Of a stretch of DNA of 64,000 bases, positions 19,887-31,800 are shown one piece after another; positions within the stretch are counted from its first letter, which is position 1; the number at the start of each line of letters is the position of its first letter. The DNA is from Mycobacterium paraense. Its GTDB lineage: Bacteria; Actinomycetota; Actinomycetes; Mycobacteriales; Mycobacteriaceae. A program made the position numbers and the translations under genes. The notes under the pieces are model-generated. The model did not search any database. It had not been told where the DNA came from and saw nothing but the letters and a program-made list of their open reading frames with translations. Where the stretch lies: NCBI RefSeq assembly GCF_002101815.1, contig NZ_LQPM01000049.1, positions 1 to 64,000 on the forward strand. Direction: 5' to 3'.

Positions 19887-20117
19887 TTACCTATCAAACC
19901 CCTGTCCCGCCGCTAACCTTTCGCGCAGAGTTTTCGGCCGTATATCGGTCCAGTTCTGTTCGATGTAGTCCAGGCACGCTGCGCGGTCCGCTTCGCCGTA
20001 CACCACCTGCCAGCCGGCCGGAACATCGGCGAACGCCGGCCACAGGCTGTGTTGTTCCTCGTCGTTGACCAAGACGAAGAAAGTGCCCTCGTCGTCGTCG
20101 AAAGGATTAGTGCTCAC
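19887..20117 (-). CDS. mbtH: MbtH-like NRPS accessory protein
   Basis: MbtH-like proteins bind A domains and support their folding and activity. The 76-residue product starts STNPFDDDEGTFFVLVNDEE after the initiator and has the family signatures: NDEEQHSLWPAF with its conserved Ser-Leu-Trp-Pro, the GW pair, and CLDYIEQNWTDIRP near the C-terminus. I start it at the GTG at 20117-20115, with GGAG 5 bases upstream, rather than at the longer in-frame ATG at 20180. The usual family length and the promoter-like element inside the longer version support this. It is the first gene of an mbtH-NRPS1-NRPS2 operon. A truncated second copy lies upstream of the PKS at 33912. Confidence 0.95.
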   Translation of the reverse strand: MSTNPFDDDEGTFFVLVNDEEQHSLWPAFADVPAGWQVVYGEADRAACLDYIEQNWTDIRPKTLRERLAAGQGFDR

Positions 20118-20170
20118 CGCGTCTCCAGACCGTCTACTGGACATGGGTATAACAAGTTCTAAACCATACT
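20116..20170 (-). promoter_or_regulatory. mbtH promoter segment, copy A of a 55-bp duplication
   Basis: On the minus strand the segment reads AGTATGGTTTAGAACTTGTT then ATACCCATGTCC and runs to the mbtH start. TGTTATACC fits an extended -10 and would give a leader of roughly 20 bases. The same 55 bases recur at 34004-34058 with 2 mismatches, just upstream of the truncated mbtH and PKS. The core recurs before glycosyltransferase 1 at 35485-35506. Repeated use before three transcription units supports a shared promoter or operator. Confidence 0.7.
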
Positions 20171-20874
20171 GGAGCCCCACAGAGCTTGTCTAAGCCTTCG
20201 AGGAATTTGAGGTGACCCCGGTTCTCCTGGCACCGCCGCACACGAAAGGTTGTCTAGACGAACTAATGGTATGGTTTCGCCGCTGATCCCTCACTCGCAG
20301 TCTGCTGAGCAGCGGCTGTTGCCCCGCACCGGCCGCCACCGGAAAGAATCGCGACACGATATTGGACCGTCCGCCCGCCCGGCGGCGCCTCGACGTGGCT
20401 CTTCACCGCGGACGGTGGCCGCTATGCCGCGGCGCCGCCGCCAGGAGCCGGGGAGGCTCGATCGCGGTCGCGGACGCACTATATGTAGTCGCGGACGCAC
20501 TATATGTATTAGGTGGGCTCCATCTGGCGCGCCGCCGGCGGTCGCCCGCCCAGCTGCGACGGCGCGAACCACGCCGGAGATCGTCGAGGCTGCGCGCCGC
20601 CGACGACGACGGACCGGTCGACAGCGCAATTTTCGTGAGGCGACGTGGCCGACGAGCCGGCGGAGCCGCTCGAGCCGAATTTGCGGGATCGGGACCACAT
20701 GAATTTATGACGCCTAACGCAAAGGTTGACCCCCTACCAGAGGGGAGCCGGTCGTGTAGCATGCATCGTGATTGGGCGGCACGTTGGACCGGTGTATTCC
20801 GAATCAAAATATCCACAATAAAGACACCATGTGACCGATCATGGGCCAAAGCAGATCCGGTTGGGGCGACATAA
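20171..20874. other. Divergent intergenic region, mbtH operon / methyltransferase
   Basis: About 700 bases separate the mbtH promoter from the methyltransferase start. Open frames here have no family resemblance and I treat them as spurious. Features seen are GGTATGGTTT at 20268-20277, which repeats the first bases of the mbtH promoter element in plus orientation, and a 21-bp tandem repeat at 20467-20508. The last 120 bases before 20875 are AT-richer and probably hold the methyltransferase promoter. Confidence 0.6.
20467..20508. repeat. Perfect 21-bp tandem repeat, two copies
   Basis: The 21 bases at 20467-20487 are repeated exactly at 20488-20508; each unit contains GCGGACGCACTATATGTA. A 21-base period is two turns of the helix, so the two TATA-containing halves face the same side. 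This would suit paired binding of a regulator between the divergent genes. Confidence 0.75.
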
Positions 20875-21741
20875 ATGGACAACCACAGCGAACCTTCGAC
20901 GCAGGTTGAATCGAAGGATAATCCATCCGTTGCAATGTCGGAGCACCTGGCCGACGATCTGCTCTCCACGACCGCCGGGGGATGGAAAAGCTTTTACAAT
21001 TTGCTGAGCCGTCGGCTCGAGGACGCCGGAGTCGCTGATTCGTCGTTCTTTCTGAATTACGGGTACGCCTCGCTGGGCACCAACGACGAGTCCGCGTTCA
21101 CCATTCGCCCCGGCACCTTCAACGCCAACTCGGTCCGGCTGGTGTTCGAAGTCATCGGATCGGTCGACCTCAACGACCGCACCGTCGCGGAAATCGGATG
21201 TGGCCGCGGCGGCAACTCCGCACTGGTCGCGGAGAAGTTCAACGCCGAGGTGATCGGCATCGACATGTCCTCCGAAGCGATCGCCTTCTGCAGCAAGACG
21301 CACGTCAAGCGACCCATCGACTTCCGCGTCGGCGATGCATTGAACATTCCCCTCCCCGATGCGTCGTGCGACGCGATCATCAACGTGGAGTCCTCGCACT
21401 CCTACGGCAATTTGCCGAAGTTCCTCGGCGAGGTCCGCAGGATTTGCCGGCCCGCCGGATGGTTCCTACACACGGACTTTTTAAGCCCCGAGGACTGGGA
21501 CCAGGTCAGGATGCGTCTCAAGCGATCGGGCTTCGTCACCGAAAGCGACCGGGATATCACCGCTAACGTACTGGCCTCGCGCGATCAAGCAAGTGACACC
21601 TGGGCTGAGGTTTATGGCGATAGGAATGCCCGTGTCGCCAACTTCCTCTCCCTGCCCGGATCCGCGATCTACGAACAGATGCGGGCCGGCTTGTTGGAGT
21701 ACCGGATATTGAGGTCTCAGTTGCGCGCCGAAGCCGCGTAG
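20875..21741 (+). CDS. SAM-dependent O-methyltransferase, mycobacterial lipid (Rv2952/GPL fatty-acid type)
   Basis: A class I methyltransferase of 288 residues. The SAM-binding loop is AEIGCGRGGNS (near residue 105), followed by the acidic strand end GIDMS and the block VGDALNIPLPDASCDAIINV. The sequence ESSHSYGNLPKFLGEVRRIC resembles the mycobacterial family that methylates phthiotriol (Rv2952) and the 3-hydroxyl of the GPL fatty acyl chain. I infer an O-methyl on the lipid chain made by the PKS, or on a sugar. It is alone on the plus strand, divergent from mbtH, and its stop lies 14 bases from the converging sulfotransferase 1 stop. The residue range 1-40 is polar and poorly conserved. Confidence 0.85.
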   Translation: MDNHSEPSTQVESKDNPSVAMSEHLADDLLSTTAGGWKSFYNLLSRRLEDAGVADSSFFLNYGYASLGTNDESAFTIRPGTFNANSVRLVFEVIGSVDLNDRTVAEIGCGRGGNSALVAEKFNAEVIGIDMSSEAIAFCSKTHVKRPIDFRVGDALNIPLPDASCDAIINVESSHSYGNLPKFLGEVRRICRPAGWFLHTDFLSPEDWDQVRMRLKRSGFVTESDRDITANVLASRDQASDTWAEVYGDRNARVANFLSLPGSAIYEQMRAGLLEYRILRSQLRAEAA

Positions 21742-21754
21742 CGTCGCCGCGACA

Positions 21755-22717
21755 TCACCACTCGAGATCCGAATAGAACAGCCTCGCTACGTCGCTGGTC
21801 CGCTCTTTGATCGTGACAATCTCGCGGTCGCTGAGCCGACCCTTCCAGTTCGAGACATTCACCCTGCTGTTGCGCTTGATACTGAATTCATCCCCCCGCA
21901 TCGGCTCGGAGGGGTTCTGCTCGCCCGAGCTCGCTTCGATGGCGGTGTGGACGCTGGCCGTGAATTCCAGGCCGAGCGCCGCATAGACTTTCTGGAAACT
22001 TCCCACGGGATCCATGGATAGTTCTTCGTGTTTGAGGAACAGCCATCCCGGATAGCGCGTGCGGTACTCGTTTACCACCGCGTATATGCAGTTCCATAAC
22101 AGGGCCCCAACCGGGATGATTTCCTGTTCATGCTCGGCGAAATAGCGGATGTCCGATTGGAAATCGGCCAGCCTGGTTTCGCGCATTAGTTGCGGCTGCC
22201 TCAGGAAATGGCTGAAATCGAATTTCCAATTCAATACTTTCAGGCTGGAACAGAGCGCGGCGGGGTGCCGGATCATGACCACGACCTTCATATCGAATCG
22301 GCGGGCCAACCAGGGGGCGGAAAATACGGCCACCGGATCTTTCATGACAGCCGTCTTTTTCTTCAGCCGGTGCGTGGATAGATTCGCAAACGCTAACAGG
22401 CTTCGGGATGCTTGCCTGGCACTCCTGGAGTGCACGAGGTTCGTCCGCAACGGATACCTGAAATTGACCAGGCCCTCGAGGTACCTGTCGAATTGGTGAG
22501 AATTCGCGTCGGTGATGTATTGAAACTGTTCTTTAATAGGGTTCGCGAAGCCGCACAAGTCGCCGTTCTCGGTGGTGAAGGGCTCGTGCACGTAACCCAT
22601 GCCGGGCGCGTGGGCGATCATGCGGCCGGTCCAGGTGGTGCCGGATCGGGGTGCGCCGGTGACGAGAATCCGCTTGCTGCCCTCGAGTGGCATGACGGGT
22701 TCGCGTGCTACGGCCAC
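21755..22717 (-). CDS. PAPS-dependent sulfotransferase 1
   Basis: A sulfotransferase-fold protein of 320 residues. The 5'-phosphosulfate loop is VTGAPRSGTTWTGRM (residues 20-34), and the 3'-phosphate region is VVVMIRHPAALCSSLK. It also has HEPFTTENGDLCGF and a C-terminal ERTSDVARLFYSD block. I use the GTG start at 22717 because residues 1-19 then align without gaps with paralogue 2 at 43227. The likely role is transfer of sulfate from PAPS to a hydroxyl of the glycolipopeptide, in the cytoplasm. It lies 161 bases downstream of the PKS on the same strand. Base composition is low for the window: two sampled 60-base lines (22201 and 22321) give 47% and 50% GC. Confidence 0.9.
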   Translation of the reverse strand: MAVAREPVMPLEGSKRILVTGAPRSGTTWTGRMIAHAPGMGYVHEPFTTENGDLCGFANPIKEQFQYITDANSHQFDRYLEGLVNFRYPLRTNLVHSRSARQASRSLLAFANLSTHRLKKKTAVMKDPVAVFSAPWLARRFDMKVVVMIRHPAALCSSLKVLNWKFDFSHFLRQPQLMRETRLADFQSDIRYFAEHEQEIIPVGALLWNCIYAVVNEYRTRYPGWLFLKHEELSMDPVGSFQKVYAALGLEFTASVHTAIEASSGEQNPSEPMRGDEFSIKRNSRVNVSNWKGRLSDREIVTIKERTSDVARLFYSDLEW

Positions 22718-22878
22718 GTCCGCGTACTCCCGTCTGCTTTCTTGGCTGCCTGGCGAGGCTCAAGTGGAACGGCTATCGGGCTCCCGATTCTCGATTGGGT
22801 CGGTGGTTGACCGACCTCCTTTCCCGAACTGAACCGCACGCGATCGCTACCCTCGCCCGGCGATTTCGTGGCCTGGAT

Positions 22879-25800
22879 TTAGGTGGGCTCGGCCAAACCG
22901 ACCGAATCGGCCTTATCCGACTCCGGCACCTGACCGGCCAGGTATTCGGCCAGCGACCCGATCGTCGGGTAGTCGAACACCGCGGTCGCGCTGATCGTGA
23001 AGGCGCCACCGAACTGCGGAAGCAACCGGTTGCTGAATTCGACCGCCATCAGTGAATCCGTGCCCAGCTCCAGGAACCGGCTGGTTGCGGCCGGCGGTTG
23101 CGCGAGCCTCAGGAAATTCTGGACCTCGTAGCGGAGGTACTCCGTGAGGAAGCTGCCGCGCTCCGCCTCGGGCACCTCGTGCAGCTGCCGCAGCAGCTCG
23201 CTGTCCCCGCGCGTCGCGGTGACGGCGCTCGGCAGCACGTGGTCGAGCATCGCCGGGCGCGAGGCGCCCAGCCCCTTCGCGGCGCGCTGCCAATTGGCCT
23301 TGATGACGGTCGCCTGCCCGGTTCCCTGGGCAATGATCTCGTCGAGCGCGTTGAGCGCGGCCGAGGGTTCCAGCGGGATGAGGCCTTGCGCGCTGAGATT
23401 GGCGCGCGCGGCGTGCGAGGTGGCCATGCCGCCCTTTGCCCACGGCCCCCAGTTGATGGCCGTCGCGGGCATGCCCTGCGCCCTGCGCTCCGCAACGAGC
23501 CCGTCGAGCAGCGCATTGGCGGCCGCGTAGTTGGCCTGGCCGGGCGAACCGATCACGCTGGAGGCCGACGAGTAGACGATGAAGAAGTCAAGATCGTCGT
23601 CCCTCGTGAGGCGATCCAGGTAGCAGCCGCCGAAGGCCTTCGGCGCCAGCGCCTTCCGGAAGCCTTCGAGGCTCTGCTGGGGCAGTAGCGCGTCGTCGAG
23701 GACGCCGGCCAGGTGCGCCACCCCCGCGAGCGGCGGCAACTCCGCCCGGATCCGGTCCAGCACCGCCGTGATCTGCGCTTCGTCGCCGACGTCGGCGGCG
23801 AAGACGTGGATGCGGCTCCGGTAGCGCTCCGTGATGTCGTCGATTGCCCGTTGCGCCTCGGCATCGGGCAGGCGCCGACTCGTCAGGACGATGTCGCCCG
23901 CCCCGAGTTGCGCCAGGTGGGCCGCCGTGTACAGGCCGAGCGCCCCGAGTCCGCCGGTGATCAGGTAGCTCCGATCCCCGCGCGGCTGCAGCGGTTGCGC
24001 CATCTGCAGCACGATCTTTCCGATGTGTCGAGCCTGCTGCATCCGCCGGAACGCGGTCTTGGCCTCCGTCACCGGGTAGACCTCGGCGGCGATCGGCTTC
24101 AACTCGCCCTTGGCCATGCTGTCCGCCACCTCGGCCAGCAACTTCCCCGTCCGCTCGGGTTCGTGCTCGATGCAGGCGTCCAGCGCGATGATCTCGTAGT
24201 CGATATCGGGACGGGCCTCCGCCATCTGCTCGCGAGTCCAGATGTCGCGCTTGGCGATCTCGGCGAACCGGCCGCCCTGTGCGGTCGCGCGCACCGTCGC
24301 CGCGATGAACCCCTCGTTGGTGAGGCTGTTCAGCACGACGTCCACGCCGGCGCCACCGGTGTCGGCCAGGATCTGGTCCGCGAAATCCGTGCTGCGCGAG
24401 TCGTAGATGTGTTCCACGCCCATCTTGCGCAGCGCCGCCCGCTTGTAGGTGCTGGCGGTGGCGAAGACCGTCGCGCCGCGCTGCTGCGCGATCTGGATCG
24501 CGGCCAGACCGACGCCACCGCTGGCGGCGTGGATGAGCACCCGGTCACCGGGTCCCACCTTCGCCCAGTCGAAGGCGAGCCGGGTGGTCAGCGCCCCGGC
24601 GGGTATCGTCGCCGCCCCCACCGCGCTCACCCCGTCCGGCACCGGCGCCAGGAACTGGGCCGGCGCGTTGACCCGGGTCGGGAACCCGCCCGGCATGAAG
24701 CCGAAGACGCGCTGGCCGACCTCGAATCCGGTGACACCGGCGCCCACCTCCGTGACGACCCCGGCGAGGTCGCCACCGCCGACCCGCCCCGGGTCACCCG
24801 GGTACAGACCGAGCACGTTCAGCACGTCCCGGAAGTTGAGGCCCGCGGCCTCGACCCGGATCTGCACCTCGCCCGCGCCGGGCGGCGGCACGTGCGTCTC
24901 GACCAGATGAAGGTTGTCGATCGCGCCGCGTTCGGTCGGCTCCAGGTTGTAATCCGCGGCGCGCGGCACCGGCAGGTGCCCGCTGCGCGCCCACGGCAGT
25001 AGCCGCGGCACCAAGTACCTTCCCTGTCGCAGTGCGAGTTCGGGTTCGTCGGCGGGCGCGCCGAGCAGGCCGGCCAGCGAGCGCACGGCATCGTCGGCCC
25101 CGTCGGAGTCGACCAGCCGGCAGCGCAGGCTCGGCTGCTCGGTGATGACGGTCCGCCCGAGGCCCCACAGCGCCGACTGCGCCGAGTCCACCGGCTCGCC
25201 GGGCTCGGTCGCCACCGCCCGTTCCGTGACGATCCACAGTCCGCCGGTGAGCTTCAGGTCTTGCTGGGCCAACAGCGCGCGCACGACCGTCAGCAGCTCA
25301 TCGATCTCGGTCTCGAGCCGCGTGGCGAATTCGGCGCCCGACTCTTCCGCGTCGGGCCGCCCGGGGCTGCGCCAGACGACGCCGGAGACGGGCGCGCCGC
25401 GCTCCTGGGCTTCGGCCAACTCCCGCTTCCAGCGCTCGGGATCCGAGCCGCGCTCGATGGAGACACAACCGGGGACGCCGGCCGCCAGCTCGTCGAACCC
25501 GGCGATCAGCCAGGTGCCCTCGCCGTTGCCGGCAGCGCCGCCCGAGGCCGGTGCCGGCACTTCCTCCCAGCCGAGGGTGTACAGGTTGCGGGTGGCATCG
25601 CCGCCGAGCCCGCGCAGCAACGCCTCCCGCGGCGCGCGCTTGACGGTGAAGTCGCGAATCTCGCCCAGCTGGCGCCCGTCGCGATCCACGAAATCGAGGT
25701 CGAACACCTGCGTTTCGCTGTCGAGGCCGCCGTTCTGCCACCGCGCCCGGCAGTAGAACCGCCGCGGCATCTCGTCGTGCAGCACCACCCGGCCGTACCG

Positions 25801-28800
25801 CAGCGGCAAGAACAGGTCGCTCAATCCCCCGCCGTCCTCGGTCGCCGCGAGCGCGGCCTCCAAAGCCGGGAAGGCGATTCCGGTGCACAGGTCGAGCAGC
25901 ACCGGGTGGATCGGCTCGCTGCCGAGTTGTTCGGCGAGCTCCTCGCCGATGGCGATGTCGCCGATCGCCTCGCCGTCGCCGGCCCACAGCGATTTCAGCG
26001 ACGTCGACCAGGTGGGACCCCAGGTCAGCTCCATGTCCGCGAAGGTGTCGAACAGCTGCTGCGGACGCGTGCGGCCCAGCCGCTCGCAGGCCGCGTCGAT
26101 GGATTCCGTCGGCTCCAGGGCGGGCTCGTCTTGCACATCAGAGCCACCGCCGGCGATCCGGCCGTCGGCGTTCAGCGACCACTCGGCGTCACGATCACCG
26201 TACGGGCGGCTGTGCACCTGGAAGGTCCAGCCGTCATCGACGGGATGCACCGTCAGCTGCACCTCCCGGGAGCTCTTGTCGCCCAGGATGATCGGTTCGT
26301 AGAAGAACACTTCGCGCACCTGCGCCGGCGCCCCGACCGTGGCGAGGGCCATCGCCGCGTACGTCGCGCCCGGAACGACCACGACGCCGTAGATGACGTG
26401 ATGGGCCAGCCACGGCTGCGTGTTGACCGACCACCGGCTGGTGTAGACGGAGTCGCCGGAGGCGAGATCCTTTGCGTTCCCGAGGATTCCGGATCCGGTG
26501 GCGCCATGCCCGTCGATGCCGCGGATGTCGGCGTTCTTGGGCCAGAAGCGACGGCGCTGGAACGCGTAGGTGGGCAGCTCGAGCTTGCGGCGCGGCCGCT
26601 GGTGCAGCGCGGCGAAGACGGGACGGTGGCCGCTGACGTAAGCGGCGGCCAGCGCGTCCGCCATCTGGCGCCGCGCGTCGGCGTCCTTGCGCAGTGACAC
26701 GATCGCCCGCGGCGCGGCCGAGGATTCCGGCCACGCCTGCACGGCGGCGTTGGTCAGGACCGGTTGCGGACCGATCTCCATCAACACCGAGCAGCCCAGC
26801 GCCGCCACGGTGCGCACGCTTTCGGCGAACTGCACGGGCTGGCGGGAGTGCCGCCGCCAATATTGGCCGTCCAGCGGGGTATCGGCGGTGAGGAGCGCGC
26901 CGGTCCGGTTGCACACCAGGGGCAGCGTCGGGACGGCGAATTCGAATGTGTTTGCGTACGATTCGAATTCGTCAAGCACCGGGTCCAGCAGCTCGGAATG
27001 GAAGGCATGGCTGGTGTCCAGCCACGTGCAGCGCACCGCCTCACCGGTCAATCGGGCGACGATCTCCTCGAGGTCCGCGCCGGGGCCCGACAGCACCGTG
27101 TTGGGGCCGTTGTAGGCGGCCACCGAAATGTGCGGGAATTCTTCGGCGACGCCGTCCACCTTTTGCGCGTCCGCGAAGACCGCGACCATCCGCCCACCCT
27201 CGGGCAGACTGCCGAACAGCCGGCCGCGTTCGGCGATCAGGCGTGCCCCGTCCTCGAGGCTGAACACGCCCGCCACGCACGCCGCCGCGTACTGGCCCAC
27301 GCTGTGCCCCAGCACCACGTCCGGCTCGATGCCCCACGACTGCCACAGCCGGGCCAGGCCCATCTCGACGGCAAACAGCGCCGGCTGCGCGAACGAGGTG
27401 TGCCGCAGGGTTTCTCCGGCGTCGCCGTCGGTGTCGAACAGCACCTCGAGCAGCGGACGCGGCAGCATCGGATCGACCGCTTCCGCGCAGCGCCGCACCG
27501 TGTCGGCGAACACCGGTTCGGTGTCGAACAGTTCGCGCGCCATTCCCGGGTACTGGCTGCCCTGACCGGTGAACAGCCACGCCGTCTTCGGCGGGTCGCC
27601 GCACACGCCACGCACGGCGCCAGGCCCCAGCCGGTTCTCGGCCAACCCGGCCAGCAGCTCGCGGGCTCCCGCGACCGAGTCCACGACCAACGCCGCGCGG
27701 TGTTCGAAGTGCGAACGCCCGACGCCCGCCGTGTAGCACACGTCGGCGACGTCGGCCTCCGGGTGCTCCTCCAGCCAGGCCCCGTACCGCTGCGCCAACA
27801 CCGTCAGCGCCTCCGGTGACCGCGCCGACAGCGGCAGCACGCCAATGGATTCGGCTTCGGTAACGGGCTCCGGCGCCGCGGTGGCGTCGGCCGCTTCGGA
27901 TGGCGACGGCGCCTCCTCGATCAGGACATGCGCGTTGGTGCCGGAGAACCCGAACGAGCTCGTCCCGGCGCGGCGCGGCCTGCCGTTGGCGTGCCAGGGA
28001 ATCGGCTGGTCCACCACCCGGACCGGCAGCGAGTCCCACGGGATGTTCGGCGACGGGTTCTCGAAGTGCAGGTTTCGCGGCAGGACCTCGTGCTGCAAGG
28101 ACAACACGACCTTGATCAGACCGGCGATCCCCGCGGCCGACTCGAGGTGCCCGATGTTGGTCTTGGCCGAGCCGATCAGCAGCGGCCGGTTCGGCTCGCG
28201 GCCGGCGCCGTAGGCGGCCGCGGCGGCCTGGACCTCGATCGGGTCGCCCAGCGAGGTGCCCGTGCCGTGCGCCTCGAGGTAATCGACGTCCCCGCCGACA
28301 AGGCCGGCGCGAGCCAGCGCCGCGGCGATAAGCCGTTGCTGCGCACCGCCGTTCGGCACGGTCAGGCCGCTGGAGGCACCGTCCTGGTTGACCGCGCTGC
28401 CCCGGATGACCGCGCAGATCTGGTCGTTGTCGCGCTGGGCGTCGCTGAGCCGCTTGAGCACCAGGATGCCGCAGCCTTCGCTGCGCGCGTAGCCGTTCGC
28501 GGCGGCGTCGAACGTCTTGCACCGGCCGTCGGCGGCCAGCATCCTGGCGCGCGCGGTGGCGACGATGGATGCCGGGCTCACCAAGACGTTCACCCCACCG
28601 GCCAGCGCCATGTCGCAGTCACCGGAGTGCAGGGCCTGGCAGGCCTGATGCACGGCCACCAGCGAGGCGCTGCACGCGGTGTCCACCGCCATCGCCGGGC
28701 CTTCCAGCCCGAGCGCGAACGCCACCCGGCCCGCGATGACATTGAGGGCGTTGCCGGTGATGAAGTGGGCCTCGATGGTCTCGACCGAGTTGGCGTTCAG

Positions 28801-31800
28801 CAGCTGGGAATACTCGTTGGCGGCCACGCCCACGAACACGCCGGTTCGACTGCCGCGCAACGCCGCCGGCGCGTACCCGGCACGCTCCAGGCCCTCCCAC
28901 GCGATCTCCAGCATCAGCCGCTGCTGCGGATCCATCCACACGGCTTCGCGCGGGGAGATGCCGAAGAACTCCGGGTCGAACCCGTCGATGCTTTCCAGGT
29001 ATCCGCCGTAGCGGGTGTAGATCTTGCCCGCCGCCTCGGGATCCGGGTCGTAATACTCGTCGACGTCGAAGCGGTCATCCGGGATCTCCCGGATCGCATC
29101 GACACCGCCGGACAGCAGGTCCCAGTAGGCCTCGGGATCGGGCGCACCCGGGAAGCGGCACGCGACCGCGACGATCGCGATCGGCTCGTCCGTGCGCGCC
29201 GTCACCGCGGCCGCGACCGGCGCCGGCTGCGCCGCCGCGCTCGCGGGCGCCGGCGCGTCGAGGCGCAGGACGTCGTTGATGAGGAAATTCGCCACGTCGG
29301 TGATACGCGGGTAGTCCATCGCCAGGGTCGACGGCAGCTCCGCGCCGACCGCGCGCTCGAGCCGGCGCCGCAGTTCGACCGCCATCAGCGAATCCATGCC
29401 GAGGTCGAAAAGCCCGGCCTCCTCGCGGATTTCCGCGGGGTCGATGCGGGTCACGTCCGCGACGGCGTCGCGCAGGTAGTCCACGACGAGCTTCTTGCGC
29501 TGCTGCACCGGGGCCGCGGTGAGCCGGTCGACCAATTGCGTGGTCCCGGACTCCGACGGTGCCTGTTCCGATTCGGGCACCTCAGCCTGCAACTGCGTGA
29601 AGAACGATCGCTTGCCCGCCATCTGGTAGAGCGGCAGGAAGCTGGCCCAGTCGATCCGGGCCACCACCCCGTGCGAGGTGCCCTTGCCCGAAGACGCCAT
29701 GATTTCGGCCATCCCCGCCAGCGCATCGGCCGGCGACAACGGCCGGACCCCGCGCTTGTCCAGTTCCGCGCGGGCGGCCTCGTCGGCCATGCCCGCGTTC
29801 AGCCACGGGCCGAAGTTGACGCTGATCCCGGGAACGCCCTGCTCACGCAGCCGCCAGGCCAACCCGTCGAGGAAGGCGTTGGCCGCGCTGTAGGCGGTCT
29901 GACCGCCGGCGCCCCACACCCCGGCGATCGAGGAGGTGCTGAGGAAGAAGTCCAGCTTCAGGTCGACCGTGGCTTCGCTCAGGTTCCAAGCGCCCCAAAC
30001 CTTCCCGGCGAACACCCGATCCACTTCGGTGTCGTCCAGGGCTTGCAGCGGGGTGGTGCTGATCTCGCCCGCGGCGTGCACGACGCCGGCCAGCGGCGGC
30101 AGTTCGGCCCGCACGGTGGCCAGGACGTGCGCGACGTCGTGGGGGTTGGAGACGTCGGCGGCGATGACCCGGACTTCGGCGCCGGACTCTTCGCGTATCG
30201 CGTCGATGCTGTGTTGCGCGGCGTCGCTGGGCGCGCGCCTGCTGGTCAGCACCAGATGCCGGGCTCCGTGCGCGGCCAGGTACGCCGCGACTTCCAGTCC
30301 GATCGCACCCAGCCCGCCGGTCACCAGATAGGTCGCGTCGCCGCGGAGCGCCAGCGGTGTCCCGGCCGGCTGCCCCGCGCGTCGGGTCAGCCGGGGAACG
30401 TAGACCGCCTGGTCCCGAAGCGCGAGTTGGTCTTCGCCGGCCGGCGCGGCCACGAGCTGGTCGATCAGCCGGGACCACACCCCGCCGTCCGCGGCGCCGC
30501 CCGCGGCCAGATCCGCCAGGCCGCCCCACAGTCGGGGGTGTTCCAGCGCGGCGGCGCGACCGAACCCCCACAGGCAGGACTGCGCCGGTGACACCTTGTC
30601 CTCGGCGGTGACCCGTTGTCCGCCACGGGTTATCAGCCAGATGGGTGCCCGCAGGTCGGCGGCGACCGCGGCGCAGAAGAGCCGCCGCGTACCGCTCAGG
30701 ATTTGGTGCTGCATCCGCAGCAGCGATTGCGTCGACGGCGCCGTGTCGGATCCGAGGGCCGCGAGATGCAGGATGCGCAGCGTCGGGTCGTCCGCGAGCG
30801 CGGCGCGCAGCGTCTCCTTGAGCCGATCCGCGTCGGCGTCGGACACCGGGAGCCCCACGATGCGGTGCCGGTCCCCGCGCGCGGTGAGCGCGTCGACCAG
30901 CGGCGCGACCGCCTCGGCGTCGTCGCTGACCAGAAGCCACGCCGTGCCCTCGCCGGCCGTCGTGCCCGAGGCCTTGGCGGCGGATTTCTCCCAGCGGATC
31001 TCGTAGCGGGAGTCCGCGATGGACTGGGCATTGCGCTGCTGGTTGTGTTCTGCCGCAAGCTGTTTGAGCACATCGATGGCCTGCTGATCGGCGGTCCCGC
31101 CGCCCAGCAGCGCCGCGAGCTCCTCGATCCGGCCGTCCTCCAGGAGCCCGACGGCCTCGGTGCGCGCGGCGGAGACCTGACCGGCGGCCGGGGCCGACGC
31201 GACCCGCTGCTCGCGGAACCAGTACTGGCGGTGCTGGAACGGATAGGTGGGCAGGTCGAGCTTGCGCGCGGTCGCCGGCGCCAGCGCGGCGAAGTCGGGT
31301 CGGTGCCCGACGATGTAGGCGTTGGCCAGCGCCTCGGTGATCTGGCGGTGATCGGCGATGTTCCGACGCATCGATGCGATCGCCCGGGGCGCGGTGGCCG
31401 GGTCCGGCCACGCCCGCATGGCCGCGGCGGTGAGGATCGGCTGGGGGCCGATCTCCAGCAGCATGGTGCAGTGCAGTTCGGCCAGGGTGCGGACGCTCTT
31501 GGCGAATTCGACGGGCTGGCGCGCGTGGCGGCGCCAGTAGGCGCCGTCCAGTTTCGCGCTCCTGCCCAGGGCCGCGCCGGTGCGGTTGCACACCAATGTC
31601 TTTTGTGGCGCGCCGAACTCGAACCGGTTCGCATACGACTCGAATTCGTCGAGGACCGGATCCAGCAGGGCCGAGTGGAACGCGTGGCTGGTGTCCAGCC
31701 AGTCGCAGCGCACCCCGTCGTCCTCTAGGCCGGCCACCGCCTGGTCGAGATCCTGGACGGGCCCCGACAGCACGGTGTTGGCCCCGTTGTAGGCGGCCAC

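Noticed and set aside
20250..20702. 150-residue ORF between mbtH and the methyltransferase
   Set aside because: The sequence is Arg-rich without domains, and the 21-bp tandem repeat runs through it. More likely regulatory DNA.
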